Assembly: GCF_902506205.1 (NCBI RefSeq)
Contig: NZ_LR732816.1
Location: 2,055,604 to 2,119,603 of the forward strand
Source: Brevundimonas sp. G8
GTDB lineage: Bacteria; Pseudomonadota; Alphaproteobacteria; Caulobacterales; Caulobacteraceae
DNA length: 64,000 nt
Reading direction: 5' to 3'
The number at the start of each line of letters is the position of its first letter. The first letter of the stretch is position 1. Below the pieces are notes generated by a model, which did not search any database, had not been told where the DNA came from, and worked only from the letters and a program-made list of their open reading frames with translations. Of the stretch, positions 1 through 9,896 are shown one piece after another. The translations under genes were made by a program, and so were the position numbers.

Positions 1-1002
1 GCCTGGTACGACGCCCATGCGCGCAGCCTGCCGTGGCGGGCGGCCGTGGGCGCGGCGCGGACCGAGCCTTACCGTGTCTGGTTGTCGGAGGTCATGCTGC
101 AGCAGACGACCGTGCCGCATGCGACGCCCTATTTCCACGCCTTCACCACGCGGTGGCCTAAAGTCTCGGACTTGGCGGCGGCCGAGGATGCGGAGGTGAT
201 GGGGGCCTGGGCGGGGCTCGGCTACTACGCCCGCGCCCGCAATCTGCTGGCCTGTGCGCGAGCGGTGGCGGGCGAGCATGGCGGGGTCTTCCCGAATACG
301 GAGGCCACCCTGCTGGCCCTGCCGGGGGTGGGCGCCTATACGGCCGCGGCCGTAGCCTCCATCGCCTTCGACCGTGCCGCCAATGTGGTGGATGGCAATG
401 TCGAGCGGGTCATGGCGCGGTTGTTCGCGGTCGAGACGCCGGTCCCGGCCGCTCGGCCCGAACTGAAGCGTTTGGCGGGCCTGTTCATCACAGACGAGCG
501 GCCGGGGGACTGGGCGCAGGCGCTGATGGACCTGGGCGCGACGGTATGTCGGCCCAAGTCGCCCTCGTGCGGGGTCTGTCCCGTGGCGAGCGAATGTCTG
601 GGTTTGGCGAGCGGCGAACCGACGCGGTTTCCGCTCAAGACCAAGAAGGCGGATCGGCCGCACCGGCGGGGTGCAGCCTATGTGCTGGTCGACGATCAGG
701 GGCGGGTCGCGGTGGAGACGCGGCCGGACAAGGGGCTGCTGGGCGGAATGCTGGGTCTGCCGACCAGCGACTGGACGACGGACGCGCCGTCAGGAGCGGC
801 GCCGATAGAGGCCGAGTGGCGCGAGGCGGGGGCGGTCGAACATGTCTTCACCCACTTCAGCCTGACCCTGACGGTGATGACGGCGCGCGGCGAGACGGCA
901 AGCCCCTGGCGTTGGATGCCGGTCGAGGCGGCGCGGGCGGCCCTGCCCACGGTGTTCGCCAAGGCGCTGGATCGGGCGAGCGCGCCAGATCTTTTCACAT
1001 AG
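1..1002 (+). CDS. mutY: A/G-specific adenine DNA glycosylase, 5' end missing
   Basis: This base-excision repair enzyme removes adenine mispaired with 8-oxoguanine or guanine. The reading frame is open from base 1, so the N-terminus lies outside the window; the first visible residues (WYDAHARSLPWR) are a normal MutY beginning. The catalytic Glu lies in WLSEVMLQQT, the helix-hairpin-helix in LPGVGAYTA, and the catalytic Asp in VVDGNVERV. Four cysteines of the 4Fe-4S cluster follow with spacing C-x6-C-x2-C-x5-C (about residues 180-200). The C-terminal third is the NUDIX-like 8-oxoG recognition domain. The gene converges on the debranching-enzyme gene, with only two bases between the stop codons. 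Confidence 0.96.
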   Translation, partial: AWYDAHARSLPWRAAVGAARTEPYRVWLSEVMLQQTTVPHATPYFHAFTTRWPKVSDLAAAEDAEVMGAWAGLGYYARARNLLACARAVAGEHGGVFPNTEATLLALPGVGAYTAAAVASIAFDRAANVVDGNVERVMARLFAVETPVPAARPELKRLAGLFITDERPGDWAQALMDLGATVCRPKSPSCGVCPVASECLGLASGEPTRFPLKTKKADRPHRRGAAYVLVDDQGRVAVETRPDKGLLGGMLGLPTSDWTTDAPSGAAPIEAEWREAGAVEHVFTHFSLTLTVMTARGETASPWRWMPVEAARAALPTVFAKALDRASAPDLFT

Positions 1003-1004
1003 GC

Positions 1005-3152
1005 TTACCGCAGGGTTCGGATCGCGACCTTGCCCTGTTTGTGATTGGGGATGACGACGGCGCGGCCGCCGGCGTGCTGGATGTTCAGATCGACGACGGA
1101 GCCGCCGACCTCCAGGCCGGTGATCCTCAGACGGTCCAGGCCGGCGGGCAGGACGGGGTCGGCGAGGTCGACGGTCTCGGTCCAGGCGTCGATGGACAGG
1201 CCCAGCGTCGCCTGAAGCATCAGGAAGACCGAACCCGCCGCCCACGCTTGGGGCAGGCAGGCGACCGGATAGGCAATGGGCGGCTCACCCGGTTCGCGCG
1301 GGAAGCCGCAGAACAGTTCGGGCAGGCGCAGGTGGAAATGGGCCGCGGCGGCGTAGATCTCGGCCAGGATGGCGGCGACGGCGTCGCGCTCTCCATAGTT
1401 TGCCATGCCGGCGGCGGCCATGGCGGTGTCATGGGGCCAGACCGAGCCGTTGTGATAGCTCATCGGGTTGAAGCGGGCCTGGCCCAGCTCCAGCGTGCGG
1501 ATGCCCCAGCCGGTGCGGAACTCGGCCGATAACAGGCGTTTGGTGACGCGGCGCGCGCGCTCCAGCGACGGCAGACCGGTGAACAGCAGATGGCCGGCGT
1601 TGGAGGCGATGGCGCGGCACTGCTCGCCGTCGCCGTCCAGAGCGACCGCATAGAAGCCCTCGTCCTCCATCCAGAACTTGTCCTCGACCAGGGCGCGGAC
1701 CTGTTCGGCGCGCATCCGCCATTCGGTCGTGCGGTCGTCGTGCAGCCGATCGCCCAGGTCGGCCAGGGCCTTCCAGGCGGCGAAGGCGTAGCCCTGGACT
1801 TCCAGAAGCGCGATGGGCCCCTTGGGGAAGCGGCCGTCGGCGTGGAAGATGCTGTCTTCGGAGTCCTTCCAGCCCTGGTTGGACAGGCCGGTGTCGGCGC
1901 CGCGCTGATAGTCGATCAGGCCGTCGTTGTTGCTGTCGCCATAGTCGCGCATCCAGTCGGCGGCGGCGATCAGATTGGGCCAGAGCGTGCGGATCAGGTC
2001 CAGATCGCCGGTGCGGTTGGCATAGGCGCCGGCCAGGGCGATGAACAGGCAGGTGGTGTCGACCCCGCCGTAATAGAGGCCGAAGGGCACCTCGTGCAGG
2101 GCGCTCATCTCGCCCCCGCGCGTCTCGTGCATGATCTTGCCGGGCTGGCTGTCCTGGAACAGCGAGGTCTCGGTCGCCTGGCGCGAGGCCAGATAGGTCA
2201 GGACGCCCTTGGCCAGGGACGGATCCAGCCACAGCATCTGCCAGGCGGCGATGATACCGTCGCGCCCGAACGGGGTCGAGAACCAGGGCGTTCCGGCATA
2301 GGGATAGGGACCGGTCGGCAGATCGGTCGTCAGCAAGGCCATGTCGGCCCGCGACTGATCCAGCCAGTCGTTGAAACGGGGACTGCGCGGGCCGCGCACC
2401 GAGGCGCCGCGACGGCGTTTTGCGCGCATGGCCAGCCGGGCCTGGACGGCGTTTAGACGCCAGCGCCCGGCGTCCGGCGTCTCGCAGGCATCGACGCCGC
2501 ATTCGATGAACAGGTCCATGGCCCGGCCCTTGGGCAGGCTGAACATGAACTCGGCCCTCTGGTGCGTCAGGCGGGCGGGCGGCTCGGAGAAGGCCAGGCA
2601 GCTGGAGCGTTCGACATCGTCCAGCCCGGTGTAGCGGAAGGTCACGCGGCGACCGTCGGTGGTCGGGGTGTGGATCGTGCCGCGCTTGGCCCGGTGCGTG
2701 CCCCGCACCTGGAAGATGTCTGCGAAGTCGGCGCCGAAATCGAAGGCTAGCGGCAGGAGGATGTCCTCCACGCCGTGGTTGACCATCTGGATCCGCTCGA
2801 ACATCCGCCGGCCCCACAGGAAGCGACGCCGCTCGATATGCAGCACGCCGGCGGGGGCGGACCGGCCGCCCATCGGGGGCAGGGGGCGGTTGGTGGTGTG
2901 GCAGGAGAAGAAGACGTTGTCCTGGCTAACGCCGGAAGACAGGCGCGACGGCTTCAGCAGGCCGACCGTCATGGCCCAGCGCGACAGGACGCGCGTGTCG
3001 TCGGCAAATAGGCCGTCCGCGCCACCCTTCATGTCGCCCCAGCCGTCCGCGACCAGGAAGGTGTCGCCGTCCTTCAGCGCCATCAACTGTTCGAGGCCAG
3101 AGGCCTCGACGGTCTCGCCGGCGGTCAGTTGGGTGGAATAGGCGTCGTCCAT
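1005..3152 (-). CDS. Amylo-alpha-1,6-glucosidase / glycogen debranching-type protein
   Basis: This 715-residue protein matches the bacterial glycogen-debranching N-terminal domain followed by an (alpha/alpha)6 glucosidase domain. The opening segment (LVADGWGDMKGGADGLFADDTRVLSRW) is typical of the N-terminal domain. YAGTPWFSTPFGRDGI and the RGGEMSALHEVPFGLYYGGVD region belong to the catalytic barrel, and SYHNGSVWPHD near the C-terminus is a common feature of the family. No signal peptide is seen, so it is probably cytoplasmic. It lies downstream of the family-4 glycosyltransferase gene on the same strand, which suggests alpha-glucan or trehalose-type metabolism, but the substrate is not shown by the sequence. 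Family-level call is strong. Confidence 0.88.
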   Translation of the reverse strand: MDDAYSTQLTAGETVEASGLEQLMALKDGDTFLVADGWGDMKGGADGLFADDTRVLSRWAMTVGLLKPSRLSSGVSQDNVFFSCHTTNRPLPPMGGRSAPAGVLHIERRRFLWGRRMFERIQMVNHGVEDILLPLAFDFGADFADIFQVRGTHRAKRGTIHTPTTDGRRVTFRYTGLDDVERSSCLAFSEPPARLTHQRAEFMFSLPKGRAMDLFIECGVDACETPDAGRWRLNAVQARLAMRAKRRRGASVRGPRSPRFNDWLDQSRADMALLTTDLPTGPYPYAGTPWFSTPFGRDGIIAAWQMLWLDPSLAKGVLTYLASRQATETSLFQDSQPGKIMHETRGGEMSALHEVPFGLYYGGVDTTCLFIALAGAYANRTGDLDLIRTLWPNLIAAADWMRDYGDSNNDGLIDYQRGADTGLSNQGWKDSEDSIFHADGRFPKGPIALLEVQGYAFAAWKALADLGDRLHDDRTTEWRMRAEQVRALVEDKFWMEDEGFYAVALDGDGEQCRAIASNAGHLLFTGLPSLERARRVTKRLLSAEFRTGWGIRTLELGQARFNPMSYHNGSVWPHDTAMAAAGMANYGERDAVAAILAEIYAAAAHFHLRLPELFCGFPREPGEPPIAYPVACLPQAWAAGSVFLMLQATLGLSIDAWTETVDLADPVLPAGLDRLRITGLEVGGSVVDLNIQHAGGRAVVIPNHKQGKVAIRTLR

Positions 3153-3240
3153 GCGGTCTCTTCCCCGTCGTTTGAGGCCTTGGCCGAACGTGTCGCACCC
3201 GAATGCGGCGCTGAGGGGCCGCTTGAATGATCAAATGAAG

Positions 3241-3276
3241 CAGGCGGCGGAGGGTTCACCTCCGCCGCCTGTTTTT
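3241..3276. terminator. Rho-independent terminator-like hairpin
   Basis: A perfect 13-bp stem (CAGGCGGCGGAGG paired with CCTCCGCCGCCTG) around a 5-base loop is followed on the + strand by TTTTTC. The only nearby genes are on the minus strand, and the hairpin lies about 25 bases past the stop of the glycosyltransferase gene, so it probably ends that transcript although the T-run is better on the opposite strand. Confidence 0.7.
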
Positions 3277-3301
3277 CTTCGATAATCGTCGGCTGTGACG
3301 C

Positions 3302-4417
3302 TTAGGCGCTGGCGGCGAAGCTGCGACCTTCCTCAAGTGGGCGCAGCGGTGTGACCACATTGCCCAGCGCCGCCTCGGCGAAGGGGCGACGGGCCAGGAG
3401 GTCGCCGTAGACGTCCAGATAGCGACGCGCCATGGCGGTAGCCGAGAACCGCAGGTCGAAGCGGGCGCGTACAGCCTCGCGGTCCAGCAGATGGGCGCGG
3501 CCGGCGGCGGCGATGGCCTGTTCCATGGTATCGACCAGGAAGCCGGTGGCGCCGTCCTCGATGATCTCGGGCGTCGAACCGCAGCGGAAGGCGACGACAG
3601 GCGTGCCGCAGGCCATGGCCTCGATCATCACCAGGCCGAAGGGCTCGGGCCAGTCGATGGGGAACAGCAGGGCGTCTGCGCCGCCCAGGAAGGCGGATTT
3701 CTGGTGGTCGCCGATCTCGCCGATGAACTCGATCAGGGGATTGCCCTCGACCATCGGGCGGATGGTTTCTTCCCAATAGCGTTTGTCGGCGGCGTCAACC
3801 TTGGCGGCCATCTTCAAGCGCTTGCCCAGCTTGGTGGCGATCTCGATGGCGCGGTCGGGGCGTTTCTCGGGCGAGATGCGGCCTAGGAAGGCGAGGTAGC
3901 CCTCGGACTTGGGCGAGAACAGATACTGTTCGCCGGGCATGCCGTGATGCACGGTCGCCTTCCAGTTGGCGAAGTGCAGGGGCTTGCGCTGATCATCCGA
4001 GATGGAGACCAGGCCGAACTCGCTCCAGCGGGCATAGACGCCGGGCAGGTCCTTCATGTCGAGGCGACCGTGCAGGGTCGTGATCGTCTTGTCCGCATAC
4101 TGCCGGAAAAGCGGGAAATGGATCATGTCGGTGTGGAAGTGCATCACGTCGAACTCGTCGGCGCGGTCCATCACCTCGCCCAGCATGGAGAGGTGGGCGG
4201 CGAGGTCGGATTTCAGCGGCGCGGGATCCAGGCGGATGGCCTGATCGCGAACGGGAACCAGGCGCGCCTTGGTCTGGGCGTCGGCGCTGGCGAATAGGGT
4301 GACGTCATGGCCCAGATCGACCAGGGCGTCGGTCAGGTGGGCGACAACGCGTTCAGTGCCGCCGTAAAGCTTCGGAGGAACGGCCTCGTAAAGCGGGGTG
4401 ACCTGCGCGATCTTCAT
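3302..4417 (-). CDS. Glycosyltransferase family 4 (GT-B)
   Basis: A 371-residue GT-B glycosyltransferase. The start at 4417 gives the usual N-terminus MKIAQVTPLYEAVPPKLYGG followed by TERVVAHL, with GGAG nine bases upstream; an upstream in-frame ATG at 4507 would add 30 residues unlike the family. The C-terminal half carries LGRISPEKRPDRAIE and the sugar-nucleotide-binding region PFGLVMIEAMACGTPVVAF with the E-x7-E pattern. The donor and acceptor cannot be named. The gene precedes the debranching-type glucosidase on the same strand with about 150 bases and a hairpin between, so the two may share a role without being strictly co-transcribed. Confidence 0.88.
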   Translation of the reverse strand: MKIAQVTPLYEAVPPKLYGGTERVVAHLTDALVDLGHDVTLFASADAQTKARLVPVRDQAIRLDPAPLKSDLAAHLSMLGEVMDRADEFDVMHFHTDMIHFPLFRQYADKTITTLHGRLDMKDLPGVYARWSEFGLVSISDDQRKPLHFANWKATVHHGMPGEQYLFSPKSEGYLAFLGRISPEKRPDRAIEIATKLGKRLKMAAKVDAADKRYWEETIRPMVEGNPLIEFIGEIGDHQKSAFLGGADALLFPIDWPEPFGLVMIEAMACGTPVVAFRCGSTPEIIEDGATGFLVDTMEQAIAAAGRAHLLDREAVRARFDLRFSATAMARRYLDVYGDLLARRPFAEAALGNVVTPLRPLEEGRSFAASA

Positions 4418-4627
4418 GATGTTGTGCTCCGACCCCGCAATGGCGCGGGCCGTGGACAACAATGATCTCGCAACTGCGAAGTTCCATCGCGGGTTGCGGA
4501 TTTTCACATAGGTTTCGGTGGGTTACAGCGAAGCTGAACCACTGTCAGTGTGCGGATTCGTACGTTTTGAGTTCGTCCGCGCGGCTAAGTGATTGATGTG
4601 GCTGATGCGACGCGGCGTCGCACCGGC

Positions 4628-5764
<1,137 letters not shown>

Positions 5765-5816
5765 AACCGGCGCGAGACGATCGCCCTGTTTCGCCTTGGG
5801 GACAAGAACGATGGCT

Positions 5817-5925
5817 GTCTCCTCCCCACATCACGGGGAGGGGACCGCGAAGCGGTGGAGGGGTTCATGAAGTCTCACATGCGCCAAGAGGCGCCGCGCC
5901 ACCTTCCCATGGAATGGGAGGAGAC
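5817..5925 (+). repeat. Palindromic intergenic repeat, copy 1 (109 bp)
   Basis: The element begins GTCTCCTCCCC and ends GGGAGGAGAC, so its ends are inverted repeats. It contains a core with a small hairpin (ACCGC-GAA-GCGGT) flanked by GGGGAGGGG and GGAGGGG, then a GGCGCCGCGCCACC segment. The same ordered parts occur in the opposite orientation at 12504-12669. It occupies most of the 316-base gap between ccrM and the small gene at 6020; no coding potential was seen in it. Confidence 0.8.
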
Positions 5926-6019
5926 GGTAATCCACAGTCTCGGCAACTCAGCATGTTCCGCATTTGTTCTCGCCGTGCTCTAACCGTCTTCGGCGGTCGG
6001 CGGTGCGATGGAGGATCAG

Positions 6020-6223
6020 ATGAACGACGGAATACTGGCCCATATGATGGCCGAACTGGACGCAGAACTGGCGCGGGCGGAATCGTCCTTGCCCGCACAT
6101 CCTGAGCACACGCGTCAGACCGAGATCATGCGCGCTTTAGCGCTGGGTCTGGGCAACTTCGAGCGGATGCGCGCGCATGACGTGCATCTGCTCGCCGCCA
6201 GCCTGTCGTCGCGCAGAGCGTGA
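6020..6223 (+). CDS. Small hypothetical protein (67 aa)
   Basis: A short, acidic-to-neutral, probably helical protein beginning MNDGILAHMMAELDAELARA. The start at 6020 was chosen over an ATG four codons earlier because GGAGG lies five bases upstream of it. No transmembrane segment, signal peptide or known motif is visible. It is alone on the plus strand between ccrM and the minus-strand small gene at 6227-6403, and the two stop codons lie only three bases apart. The function is unknown. Confidence 0.55.
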   Translation: MNDGILAHMMAELDAELARAESSLPAHPEHTRQTEIMRALALGLGNFERMRAHDVHLLAASLSSRRA

Positions 6224-6226
6224 GGC

Positions 6227-6403
6227 TCAGGACTTCTTCTTGAAGGTGTCGCCGATCTCCGTCGCGTCCGGCCCATCTGGTCCCGCGCTCTGACGTTCGA
6301 CCTGACCGACCTTTTTCGTATCCTTGTCGGAGGTCAGGGCGTCCGGCTTTCCGGCCGGATCGGCGCCGTTCTTCTCACGACCTTCGGTCTGTTCGCGATC
6401 CAT
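6227..6403 (-). CDS. Small hydrophilic hypothetical protein (58 aa)
   Basis: This short reading frame has an ATG at 6403 with GGGAG seven bases upstream and encodes a very polar, lysine- and aspartate-rich peptide ending GDTFKKKS. There is no hydrophobic stretch, so it is likely soluble and probably disordered. It lies upstream of the emrA end on the same strand as the efflux operon but downstream of it in transcription. Support comes from the ribosome-binding site and uniform codon use; the function is unknown. Confidence 0.5.
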   Translation of the reverse strand: MDREQTEGREKNGADPAGKPDALTSDKDTKKVGQVERQSAGPDGPDATEIGDTFKKKS

Positions 6404-6464
6404 GATGATCTCCCTTGCTGGGAGGAATAGCGCGAGGGCGGCCGAGGCGTTCCGAAACGGGCAC

Positions 6465-7565
6465 CTAACCCGCCGTATTCACCTTCGCCACCACAGACAT
6501 GCCCGGCGCCAGGCGTCCGGCCGCTTCCTGGTCCGGATCGATGCGGATGCGGACGGGGATGCGCTGGGCGACCTTGGTGAAATTGCCGGTGGCGTTGTCG
6601 GGGCGGATGACGCTGAACTCGCTGCCGGCGGCGGGGGCGATGCGTTCGACGTGGCCGCGCAGGGTCTGGCCGCCCAGAGCGTCCACGGTGATCTCGACCG
6701 GCTGGCCGACGCGGATGTTCTTCATCTGCGTCTCCTTCATGTTGGCCGTCACCCAAACGACGTCGGGGACCAGGCCCATCAGCTGGGTGCCGGCGGTGAC
6801 ATACTGGCCCTGGCGCACGCCGATTTCGCCCAGGCGGCCGGGGCGGGGGGCGGTGATGCGGGTGTTGGCCAGATCGATCTGGGCCAGGCGCACGGCGGCC
6901 TGGGCGTTCTCGACGGCGGCGGCCAGGCTGTCGCGGCCGACGACGGCGGAGGTGACGCCGGTCTGGGCGATGCCCTCGGCGGCGCGGGCCTGGGCGACCT
7001 GGGCCTGGGCGCTGCGCAGGGCGGCCTCGGCGATGTCGACATTGGCCTGGGCCACCCAGCCGCCGGCCTTCAGGGTGCGGGCGCGGTTAGCGTCGGCCTG
7101 GGCGCGGGTCAGGGTCGCCTCGGCGGCGGCGATGGAGGCGCGCTGCTGGGCCACCGAACCGCGCGCGGACGCCTGGGTCTGGGTCGAGTTGGACAGGGCG
7201 GCCTCGGCGGCGTGCAGACTGGCCTCGGCCTGCTCAAGACGCTGGCGATAGATGCGGTCGTCGACCTGGGCCAGCACCGCGCCCTGTTGAACGGTCTGGA
7301 AGTCCTGGACCGGCACCTGAACCACATAGCCGTTCACCTGAGGGCTGATGATGGTGACCTGGCCCCGCACATAGGCGTTGTCGGTGCGCTGGATCGCGCC
7401 CCTGAACGGCGGCAACTGCCAGGCATAGAGCACCAGCAGCACGCCCAGCAGGGCGACGCCGGCGGCGATGACGGTCCACAGCACATTTTTCTTGGGCGCA
7501 GGAGCCGGCGCCGGCGCGGCGGAGGCCGGTTGAGGTGCGGAGGCGGGTGGGGCGGCGTCGGTCAT
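6465..7565 (-). CDS. EmrA-like membrane-fusion protein (HlyD family)
   Basis: The periplasmic adaptor of a multidrug efflux system that links the inner-membrane pump to an outer-membrane channel. The start at 7565 (MTDAAPPASAPQ) follows the pump gene stop by 13 bases. A Pro/Ala-rich cytoplasmic tail comes first, then one transmembrane helix (about residues 27-48, VLWTVIAAGVALLGVLLVLY). The lipoyl-like half DNAYVRGQVTIISPQVNGYV follows, then a long Ala/Gln-rich coiled-coil hairpin (about 105-215) and the beta-barrel domain. All are standard for EmrA, at 366 residues. No TolC-type gene is adjacent. Confidence 0.92.
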   Translation of the reverse strand: MTDAAPPASAPQPASAAPAPAPAPKKNVLWTVIAAGVALLGVLLVLYAWQLPPFRGAIQRTDNAYVRGQVTIISPQVNGYVVQVPVQDFQTVQQGAVLAQVDDRIYRQRLEQAEASLHAAEAALSNSTQTQASARGSVAQQRASIAAAEATLTRAQADANRARTLKAGGWVAQANVDIAEAALRSAQAQVAQARAAEGIAQTGVTSAVVGRDSLAAAVENAQAAVRLAQIDLANTRITAPRPGRLGEIGVRQGQYVTAGTQLMGLVPDVVWVTANMKETQMKNIRVGQPVEITVDALGGQTLRGHVERIAPAAGSEFSVIRPDNATGNFTKVAQRIPVRIRIDPDQEAAGRLAPGMSVVAKVNTAG

Positions 7566-7578
7566 GGCGGGTCTCGGT

Positions 7579-9276
7579 TCAATCTGCGGCGGCGACGGCG
7601 GCGGCCTGGGCGGCGGCGTCAGCATTGTTGTTCTTGGCGTCGCGGCGCGCCTTCCAGCGCGGGCGAAGATGGGTGACTGTCACCCAGGCGCAGCCCAGGG
7701 CCGCGATCACGGCGATGACCAGGAAGACGTCGTTGTAGGCCAGGACATTGGCCTGTTGCGTCACCTGTCGGCTCAGCAGGGCGGCCCCCTCGGCGTTCAG
7801 CAGGGCCGGGTCGGTGATGGTGGACGCATAGGCGCCCGACAGCTGGCGCAGGCGAAGCGCCACCTGGGGGTCCAAGGCCGAGATGCCGGCCGCCAACTGG
7901 TTGGAATGGTATTTCTCGCGGACGATCTGCAGCGTGCCGGTCAGGGCGCCGCCGGCCAAGCCGCCCACGTTCTGAAGCACGCTGAACATGACGATGAAGC
8001 TGATCAAGTTCTGCTTGCCCTGGGTCAGCACCTTGGCGATGCCGATCATCAGGGCCGGGCCGATGAACATGGCCGAGGCGAAAGCGATCAGGGCCTGGCT
8101 GAAATAGAGCTGGGCCGGGCGGGTCAGGACGGTCGAGTGGCTGTCGATCCAGGCGCCCAGAGCGATCAGGGCCAGGGCGATGGCGATCGGCTTGTTCAGC
8201 TTCTCCATGTTCAGAGTGAAGGCGCTGACCAGGGTGCCGGCGATCATCGACAGAAGGATGACGACGAATAGGCCGTGCAGTTGATCCGGCCCCAGCCCCA
8301 CGACCGTCAGGAAGCCCACCGCGCCCGAGGTCTGTTCGGTCAGCACCATGCGGATCAGCAGGATGGCCCCGAACAGGCGCAGCAGGTCCGGCCCCGTCAG
8401 CCAGCGGGTGTTGATCAGCGGATTTTTCCGGTTGTGCTCGACCAGGAAGGCGGCGGTCAGCAGGACGATGGAGCCGACCAGGGCCCAGCCGATCCAGGGG
8501 GCTTGCGTCCACCACACGATCCGCCCCAGGCCCAGCGAGGCGCACAGCAGGGCCACCCCCGGCGCGAACAGGGCGAAGGTCAGGAAGTCCAGACGGTCGA
8601 ACACCCGCAGCCGCTCGGACGGCGGCAGCTTGACCACCTGCACCGCGCCCCAGGCGACCAGACACATGCCCAACTCAAACATGTAGAAGGCGCGCCAGTC
8701 GCCGAGCAGAAGCAGGCCGGGCATTACCAGGCGAGAGATCGGCACGGCGAAACTGGCCAGGCCGATGCCGATGATCAGCCCCTTCAGCCGGTGCGCCGCC
8801 GGAAAGGCCTGGATGATGTAGAGAAAGCCCAGGCTGCTCAGGCCCGCGCCCGCCATGCCGGCGATGGCCCGCACTAGCAGCGTCGACTGATAGTTGTCGA
8901 CGAACAGGTGGGCGGCGCAGACCAGCACAAAGGCGCCCAAGAAGATCTGGGTGAACAGGCGCAGGCCATACTGCATCCTGAACTTGACCAGGATCAGGTT
9001 CATGCAGGCGTTGGTCATGACGAAGACGACCGGCAACCAGGCGGACTCGGTGATCGTGATCCCCAGCGAGCCCTGCAGGTTCTGGATGTTGGCGGTGACG
9101 GCGGCGTTGCCCAGCGACCCGACCATGGCGACCAGCAGGCCGGTCAGGGCGTACTGGATTCGCATCGGCCAGGAATGGTCGGGCGTGGCGGGCGAGCCCG
9201 GCATCATCGGCCGCTCGTGCGGCTTCAGCGTCTCGACATACTGTTCCCAGGGCAGGTGCCAGTTGTTACGGGGCAT
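7579..9276 (-). CDS. DHA2-family MFS drug efflux pump, EmrB-like
   Basis: A 565-residue proton-driven exporter of the 14-transmembrane DHA2 family, here the pump partner of the EmrA-like adaptor encoded next. Hydrophobic helices run from about residue 37 to 540, and LRGLIIGIGLAS-type and LLGDWRAFYMFELG segments match the QacA/EmrB pattern. The start overlaps the tetR stop by one base (TGATG), so the two are translationally coupled. The substrate is not predictable, but divergence from antibiotic pumps is common in this family. Expression is probably controlled by the TetR regulator. Confidence 0.9.
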   Translation of the reverse strand: MPRNNWHLPWEQYVETLKPHERPMMPGSPATPDHSWPMRIQYALTGLLVAMVGSLGNAAVTANIQNLQGSLGITITESAWLPVVFVMTNACMNLILVKFRMQYGLRLFTQIFLGAFVLVCAAHLFVDNYQSTLLVRAIAGMAGAGLSSLGFLYIIQAFPAAHRLKGLIIGIGLASFAVPISRLVMPGLLLLGDWRAFYMFELGMCLVAWGAVQVVKLPPSERLRVFDRLDFLTFALFAPGVALLCASLGLGRIVWWTQAPWIGWALVGSIVLLTAAFLVEHNRKNPLINTRWLTGPDLLRLFGAILLIRMVLTEQTSGAVGFLTVVGLGPDQLHGLFVVILLSMIAGTLVSAFTLNMEKLNKPIAIALALIALGAWIDSHSTVLTRPAQLYFSQALIAFASAMFIGPALMIGIAKVLTQGKQNLISFIVMFSVLQNVGGLAGGALTGTLQIVREKYHSNQLAAGISALDPQVALRLRQLSGAYASTITDPALLNAEGAALLSRQVTQQANVLAYNDVFLVIAVIAALGCAWVTVTHLRPRWKARRDAKNNNADAAAQAAAVAAAD

Positions 9277-9851
9277 CAGCGGGGCTCCCCGCGAGGCTTC
9301 AATCCGTCGAGGATGATCGCGCGGGTGCGCAGCGACACGGCCTGACGTTCTGCCGCGTCGGCTCCCTGGAAGCCGGCGCCCAGCAGGGTGGCGATCAGGC
9401 GGATGTCCATCGGCCGCAAATCCTCCCTCACCAGGCCGGCGGCCTGGGCCCGCGCCAGCGGTGCGGCCCCCGCCTCCATCAAGCTCTGCCGCAAGGGGGT
9501 AAGCGCATCCGGCGACCGCACGTTCCGCACGACCCCGGCCAGGCCCGCATTGCGCACCATGTCCTCGGCCAGCCGGTCCAGGAACCAGAAGAAGACGGAC
9601 GGGTCGTCCCCCTGTTCGGCGGTGCGCCGACCCAGGTCCGCGACATCGGCCTCCAGCACAGCCAGCGCCAGTTCGGTGCGGTCGGCGAAGTGGCGATAGA
9701 GGGTGCCGCGCCCGACCCTGGCCTTTTCGGCGATCAGGTCCAGCGGCGCGTCCAGACCCTGGTCGGCGAAGACCGCGCGCGCGGCCTCCAGCAGGGCGGC
9801 GCGATTGTGGACGGCGTCCTTGCGGACAGGTTTGGGGGCGGGGCGCGACAT
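9276..9851 (-). CDS. TetR-family transcriptional repressor
   Basis: A 191-residue regulator with an N-terminal helix-turn-helix (AARAVFADQGLDAPLDLIAE then KARVGRGTLYRHFADR) and an all-helical ligand domain resembling TetR_C domains. The start at 9851 (MSRPAPKPVRKDAVHNRAAL) was chosen because the next upstream ATG would place coding sequence over the operator. It is the first gene of the operon with the emrB and emrA homologues, so it probably represses its own operon and is released by a pump substrate. Confidence 0.92.
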   Translation of the reverse strand: MSRPAPKPVRKDAVHNRAALLEAARAVFADQGLDAPLDLIAEKARVGRGTLYRHFADRTELALAVLEADVADLGRRTAEQGDDPSVFFWFLDRLAEDMVRNAGLAGVVRNVRSPDALTPLRQSLMEAGAAPLARAQAAGLVREDLRPMDIRLIATLLGAGFQGADAAERQAVSLRTRAIILDGLKPRGEPR

Positions 9852-9863
9852 GGTGACGCGCTT

Positions 9864-9885
9864 AAATGGACAGCGGTGTCCGTTT
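9864..9885. promoter_or_regulatory. Putative TetR operator
   Basis: A perfect interrupted palindrome GGACA-N4-TGTCC (9868-9881), extended by AAA and TTT one base further out on each side, lies 13 bases upstream of the tetR start. Its size, symmetry and position fit autoregulation by the TetR-family protein encoded next to it. Confidence 0.75.
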
Positions 9886-9896
9886 TGCAAGGGTCG

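Noticed and set aside
546..1532. Long plus-strand frame crossing the mutY end and the debranching-enzyme gene
   Set aside because: It overlaps two well-supported genes, is rich in Gly/Arg/Ala as expected for a shadow frame in high-GC DNA, and matches no family.
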